64,000 nt of DNA from Ciborinia camelliae (taxonomy: Eukaryota > Ascomycota > Leotiomycetes > Helotiales > Sclerotiniaceae), in NCBI GenBank assembly GCA_025890175.1, contig JANPYM010000002.1:1932537-1996536 (forward strand), in the 5' to 3' direction. Below, one piece after another: positions 57,057 through 64,000 of the stretch (its first letter is position 1; each line of letters starts with the position of its first letter). The notes under the pieces are model-generated. The model was not told the DNA's origin. It saw nothing but the letters and a program-made list of their open reading frames with translations, and ran no database searches. Position numbers and translations under genes: made by a program.

Positions 57057-59366
57057 GGGAGTTTTCTTTTGTTTTTTGATGTTGGGAGGGTGAGCGGTGG
57101 GTATTTATTGGGATTGGGGTGAGAGGGAAGGGGAAAGGAAAGGAAAGGGAAGAACTTTATGTAGATTTTTTTTGGATAAGAGGTGTATGTATATATGTAT
57201 GTATATATATGTATATGTCCTCTATTTTTTCTCTTCTTTTCTTTTTGCTTGCTCTTTTTTTTTCTCTTACTCTTGATTTATTATATAATATCCTCTTCTC
57301 TTCTCTTCCAGTAAAGTAGCTCCTTTCTTCCTTCCTTTCTCCTCCGTTCTTCTTCATTCTTCTTCTTTCTTCCCATTAAAATTCCCCTCTCATACCTCAC
57401 ATACCTCTTATACCTCTCATACCTCTCATACATAATACCTACCGGTACCTCTGATCTGAGCTCCATGGGGATTTAGTAGATCTCCATAATATCTCTACAA
57501 TACAAAGATTTTCAAGGACTTGATATTGAGATTTGCCATTTGTTATCAAGTGATATGGTATCTGTATCATTATAGATATAGGCAGATATAGATCTAGATA
57601 TAGATCTAGGAGGGATAACATAATACAATATGTTGTGATTGGTAAACTTGAAGCTTGGGATTTCGTGGAGGTTTGTTTTTAATTTCATATTGTCTGATGT
57701 GATGTTGGGATTGGGATTGAAATGAGCAGAGAAGTATTTAGAAATACTCAGGAGAGCTGGGTATGCTATTGCGAGACTTCTTTCGATTTCTCAATTGCTC
57801 ATATTCATAGTTTGAATGGATATATCTAAGCTTTATTGTTAAACATTCACACAGGGTAGGATATCAAGAATAAATACATATTCTTTTATGCAAAAAGGAG
57901 GGCATATTATTCGAAAGAAATATAAAATACTTACCAGTTGCTTGTATCGATTTTCTAGTTCTTCCTTGATAGTATAGTAACATCCAAAACTAATTTTCAT
58001 ATCATACAAAGACTAGCATAGCAATATATACCCCATTGGAATTCGCAGTTCGCATTTCGCATTCCCAGGTTTATTTAGATATTAGTTTTCTTAGCTCTCT
58101 TTTGTATTTGTATTGTGATTAAGTTACGATTACAAAACTCGAGTTCATCATTTTCTTCACCCACTTCATTAATGTTTCTAACTATTACAAACCGCCTCTT
58201 TACTTTTTATTCCTAGGCGAGAGATACAGATAAGGGGCTGAGTGAATGGAATGTGAGTATAGAATATGGTGCGCCGGAGGAGGGAAGCTTCTTTGGTTCA
58301 TAAGGCATAACAAATGCCATTAGTTAGTTGGTGTTTGATTCGAGAATTATAGAATACTTCTTAATATTGAACAACGATACAACGTTGGGTAAGAAATGAT
58401 GATGATGCGTTGAAGAGGCAAGTGGAGGGCATGTAAATAACTCCGAAGTGCAGCTGAATCTGAGTGCCTTTTCTTATAAGAAAATAATTCCTGCATTCAA
58501 TCCACCCTCCAATTAATGAATCCTTCTCATGTTTTTGTGTTGAAAATTTCTCTTTTTTTCTTGAGTTTTGATACAAACACTTTAGTTTCCCTCAATTGCA
58601 CTCGACCACGCAGCTTTACTTTTCCATTATGATTTATTTTGCTACTTTTAGGTTGCACTTCTGACTTACTTCGTTTGGAATCGCATGTCTTTAGAGCTTA
58701 ACGTTCGTAAGGCTCGGGCACTGAAAATGCCCTTCGAAAGGATTCCGTTTGATCTGAACAACTACTTATGGGTTATGATCCAGCAATTGCTATGGATAGT
58801 TCTAGCCCAAGTGTCGGTCCCATGGAGCTCTTACCCCCACCTCATTCGCTTCTCTCGTCGGACTTAGAACTTCACTAAAAGCCCCTTTCTTTTTTCTTTT
58901 CTCTAATTCTACTTTCAATCACTCTTCTCCTTTTCTTTTCCTACAGTGATATTTCGTCCAAATGAGAAGTCTGTAAGGGTATGATTTAGAAGAGTCGTGG
59001 CAGGTCTGACCGTGGAAAGCAGGTAACCGATGGTGGAACGATATGTTTTCGCTGCTACTGGTGGGATATATTTATTATATTTATTGCTTTTACTCTAACG
59101 TCTTGGGCTGATTAAAATACTTCTGGCAGTTGTTGATTTCATTTATAGGAGTCTATATGCACCCATTATGCATCGAGATTACTTATTGGATAATCTGCAC
59201 CAGAATGCCGGGGTGAGACAGGCGCCAACGCGTGCCTGCATAAATACATGGAAAGTCACTGAAAGAGGCTGTGGGGGTTTGTTTAACTTGAACAAACACT
59301 ATTCCTTCACTCCTATATGATTGAAACATGCTTAACCTTTGAGGTCATCGAAAGACATGAATTAAG
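57057..59366. other. Intergenic spacer with a P450-like relic
   Basis: Apart from the relic at 58650-58890 no gene is supported. A pyrimidine-rich strip (57210-57380) and ATACCTCTCATACCTC repeats near 57395-57432 give spurious minus-strand frames of Arg/Lys/Glu-rich low complexity. Confidence 0.5.
58650..58890 (+). pseudogene. N-terminal fragment of a cytochrome P450-like gene
   Basis: The open frame reads LTYFVWNRMSLELNVRKARA, then MPFERIPFDLNNYLWVMIQ and WSSYPHLIRFSRRT before a TAG. Fungal P450s often have NxRKARxxGxP-F-IP-N--W just after the membrane anchor, and continuation past the stop (NFTKS) would fit a single Trp to stop change. No later P450 motifs (ExxR, FxxGxxxC) are found nearby on this strand, so this is at most a remnant of the first exon. 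The assignment comes from motif memory only. Confidence 0.4.
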
Positions 59367-61829
59367 ATGACGAAATCGAAATCGAAGCCCGAGCCGACAT
59401 TGCAGGACCCTTTGAAAGAACAAACAAGCAAGGCTCAAGATAAAAATGCAACAGTACAAACAGGAAAAGGCAAGTGTAAGGGGAAAGCAAATGCTCCAGA
59501 AATTGTGCAAAAAGATCCGAGATCTCCGAAAAAGGAGGTGACAATAGATACGATTCAGACAAAGTTGAGTTCTCTGATATCCGAGTCATCCACACATTCA
59601 AATTCATCAATCACCGCCAAAACTGCCATGCCTGAAGTTGGAAGAAATTTGAAGAACAAACTGTCCCAAGTTTCTCAAGGCTTAAAACAGAATCACAGTA
59701 AAGGTGAGCGGAGAATACAGCGGGTACGGGTCGCAATCTCACCAAATCTCGAATCCATGAGTTCCAAGGAAAAAGATGGCATGCCATCATCCGCAGTTCC
59801 TGCAAAACCCAAGCCTTTGCCAACTAAAGGTAAAGAAAAGAGACCCGAGAAAATCCATCAAACACCAATCTCTATTCCACCATTGAATACCGCAAAAAGC
59901 ATCCCTATTACAACTCTCCACAAGCCTAGCAAGCAAAGCCGATCTACGTCCGAGCCCCTAATCACTCCTTCTACTTCCAAGACATCCGTCCAACCGATAT
60001 CAAAATCAGCACCAGCCAGTCCATCACAAACCAAAAAACATCTCACACTCTCCAGTCATCTAGTCCCAGTCCCAGCCCCAGCCCAAACTTCAGCTCTAAA
60101 TCTCGTACCCGTCAAACCTAAACTCCTCAAAAGATTCTATGAAGTGTTAGTGCTCCTCACCGTATTTGGAAAAAATCGAGGGGACCACACCTCCGAGGAA
60201 GACTTCCCCTCCGACCCAGCTCACGACGACGAACCCTCAGATTTACAACTGGATTTTATCTCATCACCTGTATCACAAGGTTACATTCACAACATGAAGT
60301 TAAGAAGATCGTTTGCGAGACATCTAGCCTATTTATGTGATTATGAGAAAGGAGGTGATAGCACTACTGCAATTGCTTTGCAGCAATTGGATACCGGGGA
60401 GATTGTATACCATGTTGCTTGGAACAAGGATTCGAAATCTAGTCGAAGTGTTGAGTTCTTAGAGGGAGTGCTTGGACTGTTGGGCAGTATGGGTAACATG
60501 GCAACGGAAGGAGAGAAAGAGGATACCAGGGAGAGGATATTCGAGCTGTCGATAAAGCATACCGACAAGAGAATTCTTTTCTATGCCAGTTCCCTGGCTA
60601 AGGATACTGATTTTGTGCTTCGGAAATGGAACATTCAAGATGATCAAGATGAAGGTAGGTATAGTGCTAGTGTGTTATGTGCATGTTTACTTTTCATCTG
60701 ATAATCATGATGATTAGATTCCTCATCCAACCTTGAAATATGGCTTCGTCAGCTCCTCGATCTCACCAAAAGTCCATTTCAGCTCTGTCGTTTCTGCCAC
60801 GAGATATGTACAGCGGCCCCAGAAGAATTCGCCTACCTACAACACCTTATGAAAAGTGCCGTTCAACTCGCCACTCGATTCAAGCAAATTCATCATACTA
60901 TCGGACGATTAAACCATACCATAAAAGCCATCAAAGTTCTCATATCCACCAGCACCACATTACCCCAACTCTTCCGCACCATCACCATATCTCTGACCAA
61001 CTCATCAACACGCTTTCCACCCCCTCTTGTAGAACGTAACCCTACCCTATTCGAAATCATAGGGAGAACAATGTGCGATATCGCGACTATCGATTCGTAC
61101 CGCGAGGCGCTCGCGGAAATGGATCACAAATATCAACTCTCCCGCAACCTATCCTCTCACTGCCTCGACAACAATTGGAGGCCCAAAGTCCATGCGGAAT
61201 TACTTCTGCTCCAAACCTTCCACACGCGGAATCTCAAATTTGTGGATAATGATAAGTATATAGCGTGTAGTAAGCCAGCCTGTTATTGTTGTTACCACTA
61301 CATCAAAGCACATCCGGGCAAGTTTGTGGTGCCGGGCAGTCATCATAATAATTACCTGAATTGGAGAGCACCGGATGTAGAGGTAGGGGATGATAAGGGG
61401 GAGAGTATTAGGATGCATATTCTGATTGAGATGTCGAAGATTTTTAGGGGGGAGGTATTGCACCAGATTTGGGAGATGAGGGGGCCGAGGAAATGGAAGC
61501 CGGATTCTATGACGGAGATCTCTTCGGCGAGAGGGGTTGGTGCATGGGGTGTGCGTGGGTTGAACGAGGAAGGATTGGATGATGCATCACTCCCAGCAGG
61601 TGAGACAAGTGGGGAAGAAGAAAATGAGGTTGAGGGCGATTATGGATCTTTAGCCGGTGATTACGATTCAAAAGAGGAGGAAGCGGAAGAAGAAAATGTT
61701 TCAAGCGAATCAGTTCAAATTGCCGAAGAAAAGAGGCAGATATTGAATCCGAGAGAAGATGATATTGACGGAAGAGATTATGAAAATAGTTCAGAAGATG
61801 ATGAAGGAGGTGTTTCTTTGGTCTTCTAA
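59367..61829 (+). CDS. OTT_1508-like nucleic-acid deaminase domain protein
   Basis: A predicted zinc-dependent deaminase of the OTT_1508-like group, expanded in fungi and unstudied biochemically as far as I know. Two exons, 59367-60654 and 60718-61829, around a 63-bp intron (GTAGGT..ATTAG) give 799 aa. Residues 1-260 are Ser/Pro/Lys-rich and probably disordered. A helical middle (about 260-570) includes RSFARHLAYLCDYEKGGD and the CRFCHEIC cluster. The deaminase core has VHAELLLLQ with zinc-ligand His588 and catalytic Glu590, then YIACSKPACYCC with Cys618 and Cys621 as the paired ligands, and HYIKAHPGKFVVPGSH. The last about 110 residues are strongly acidic. Substrate (DNA, RNA or nucleotide) unknown. 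No toxin-immunity partner lies beside it; downstream is only a gene relic. Confidence 0.85.
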
Positions 61830-62357
61830 CAAATAAGGGCAAATGATTATTTTTACAGTCTAATATCAAACTTTTATATTTTCGACAAGCTTCTTTATAT
61901 TGCAATGATCCAGTAGCTATACATTAGGATATATCTGCAATGCAAGCTCGTTCACTCTCATCTTGGTACCATCAAAGATTGAAGCCATCTTCCTATACGT
62001 TATATTCGTAAGTACATGTTCTTTACGCAGTTCCCATGAACTAATTGGGATATAATATATACACAAAGACCACCAATACGAGGAAGTCGATAATGATGTG
62101 GTATTTTTCCATATCATTCTCCATATGTCAACTTTACAGACTCTGAAATTGTTAGCACACAACTCCAACCATACGTACGGTAACTGCGACAAGTGTCTTT
62201 ATGCATTTTATATAACTGTGTCGCACAATGTTGATCCTAAAAGTTGTTGATCTTATAAAACTGATTAATTTCATATTTCGGCTTGTAAGTTTACATCCGA
62301 GGGGTAGCAAAGCCAACACATAAAGTATACAGTGCTGGATTATTTATATCAAGCGAA
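61830..62357. other. Intergenic spacer
   Basis: No gene supported. The region between the deaminase gene and the oxidoreductase relic shows no recognisable N-terminal part of that relic. Confidence 0.5.
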
Positions 62358-63031
62358 ATGCCTCTGAGAGTAGGCGGACTAACTTTAGGAGGCGGTATCT
62401 CCCATTCTGCTCCTCGCTATGGCTGGACCTACGATATGGTATCTACTTTAAAGGGTGTGCTGGTCGATGGCTCTGTCGAGGAAGCTAATGACATGCAAAA
62501 TAAGGATCTTTTCCCTGGACCTCACGGTGAATCAATCGGAGTTGTTACTCACAAGCATTGATTTCAAAACATTCGAGCAAGGACTTGTCTGGTCGGCCAG
62601 TATATACTCTCCTGTCTCAACAATTGACGATCAAGCTAAGATTTTCGCCAATATTATAGTGCTAGATCATCATTTTATATAAAAAGATGATCTTTTAACA
62701 CTGGATTTGGGTATTCACAATCTCAAGGAATGGCCGTTATCGACTACGAGTTAGTCTACCCAAAACCTGTTGAGAACCAGAACCCAGAGTACTACAAAAC
62801 TTTTCCCGGTCTGACATCTCTTGTAGAACATTGTCGATGTTCAATATGACGTCAGTCACATTAGCAAGGGCCAAAGCTTCTGCCTCCTGGAGAAGCCTAG
62901 TCAGTATTTCTTTCCTTTCTTGCACATGCATCACTTCACCTTCATCGACTAGCAACCAAAAGATATCTATTCGCAAAAATAACGTTCCTCCCCTTCTCAG
63001 TAAGGGGCTGACGAGAGGAACGGTAGTACAG
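62358..63031 (+). pseudogene. Decayed FAD-linked oxidoreductase (berberine-bridge type)
   Basis: Scattered pieces of one enzyme in changing frames. GLTLGGGISHSAPRYGW, then VLVDGSVEEAN and NKDLFPGPHGESIGVVT match the FAD_binding_4 fold, but the ALRGGG cofactor loop normally following DLF is deleted. DFKTFEQGLVWSASIYSP continues one frame over to a stop at about 62682. SQGMAVIDYELVYPKPVEN (from about 62721) and NMTSVTLARAKAS (about 62836) are C-terminal BBE-like pieces in further frames. The N-terminal half with the flavin-attachment His is absent. At least three frame changes and a deletion show it is nonfunctional. Confidence 0.72.
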
Positions 63032-64000
63032 GAGTGACGGCATGGTTTGGAATTTAAGGAGTAGTTGGTGATGTAAATTGGAATGGAAGTTCAAGGGTGA
63101 GAGGTACTGGGTGTGACTGATATGTATTTTATGTAACAAATGCTAAAGATTGTGGTCTGAGATGAGAAATGGAAAGTATGATTTCGAAAGAATAGATGGA
63201 AATAACCGCATGTTAATGATAGAAAGGATAGTTAAAAAGAAAACCGAAATGAATTGACAACCCCGTTCGAATGATTTTAAACTACCCTTTGGGGAGTATC
63301 TAGTATATCAACCACGATTGGCAGTTGGTTGTTCATCCTTCCGCAAGTCCATGCCGCACATCAAGAAATTGGTTGGGAATATCACAAGACGAATGCCGCA
63401 GCGCAAACGTGTTTGGCCTCAAAAAATCCTATCAAGTTGGTTGTATTTCCCGATTTGGAAAAATTCGGGCCGCAATGATGGAAAACCATACGCGATGGCC
63501 AATAAAAGAATGCAGTCCGACCTTAATCCCGATTCCTGATCCATCCTTTCTGCTTCATAAGCGCTGGAATTTTCCCGCAGTATATTGATAGTAAATTTGG
63601 CAAAGACACTGAGAACTTCGGGTTGCAGTGCTATATTCTGACCACAAGGGCGTGGTTAGGACTTAAGCTTGTGAATATCAGCCGATAACTCTCGATGAAC
63701 CGGAAATAGGTTGAAAATCACATTGCCCATGAATCGATTAATTAAAAGTAGATGAAAATTAGAAAGGGAAAGACATGTATGTGTGTGATGGCTCCAAACG
63801 CAATCCATGTCATGTTTGACTACAGCAAGAAAACGAGAAATGTGAGACGTTGTATTTATATATGAAAAAGATAGAAGAACTTACTACGATCATCTTTCCT
63901 ACAAACTAAACTCCAACCTATTCCCCGAAAAATCCCTTGCAAAGAACCTGATAGGATATTCCACCCCTTTCGCTCCTAAATAAAACCATTCACCATCAGT
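63032..64000. other. Window-end spacer
   Basis: No gene supported. Short plus-strand frames near 63318-63588 lack motifs. A gene starting beyond the window edge could reach into the last 100 bases, but nothing here shows it. Confidence 0.45.

Overview
The window looks like nuclear DNA of a filamentous ascomycete. Genes are split by short introns (about 47-175 bp, GT..AG, one GC..AG), spacers are long and visibly AT-rich, and the gene families are typical Pezizomycotina ones (Chs7, EMC1, Ldb19 arrestin, LPxEIRxxIY/DUF7730-type proteins, X325/Bim1, FRE reductase). The flavour suggests Leotiomycetes, perhaps Sclerotiniaceae, but that is inference; I could run no search. All exon structures were joined by hand from reading frames and splice signals.

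Layout. 1-5767: no gene, one possible MITE (2550-2909). 5768-6884 (+): Chs7-type chitin synthase export chaperone. 6885-10552: spacer with a 12-bp minisatellite and a 490-bp Tc1/mariner-type MITE. 10553-12299 (-) and 14538-16037 (+): divergent choline oxidase and betaine aldehyde dehydrogenase, together the two-step choline to glycine betaine route. 17284-19773 (-): unrecognised 829-aa coiled-coil/repeat protein. 20805-22291 (-): DUF7730-like protein. 23059-25366 (-) and 26625-27501 (+): divergent FRE metalloreductase and Bim1/X325 copper-binding GPI protein, a likely copper/iron acquisition pair. 28309-29785 (-): five-exon alpha/beta hydrolase.

30750-31862 holds a broken F-box-type gene. 33850-35509 (+) is a second LPxEIR-type protein. 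35510-37082 is a repeat-rich spacer with a 10-N assembly gap. 37083-40064 (+): EMC1. 40815-41579 (+): SDR-fold protein lacking YxxxK. 42537-45379 (+): BTB-like protein, followed by a probable pseudogene (45408-46316). 46612-47095 (-): VOC/glyoxalase protein. 47514-49159 (+): tRNA threonylcarbamoyladenosine dehydratase. 50036-51519 (-): Ldb19/Art1 arrestin. 51520-56984 is empty apart from simple repeats, then a tRNA-Arg(ACG) gene (56985-57056, -). 57057-59366 contains a P450-like relic. 59367-61829 (+) encodes a 799-aa protein with a C-terminal OTT_1508-like nucleic-acid deaminase domain. The last 2 kb hold a decayed FAD/berberine-bridge-type oxidoreductase.

The most interesting items are the deaminase, the copper pair with an inverted 10-bp promoter motif resembling a copper response element, the choline pair with peroxisome-like C-termini, the MITE with 70-bp inverted ends and TA duplication, and several gene relics showing recent decay.
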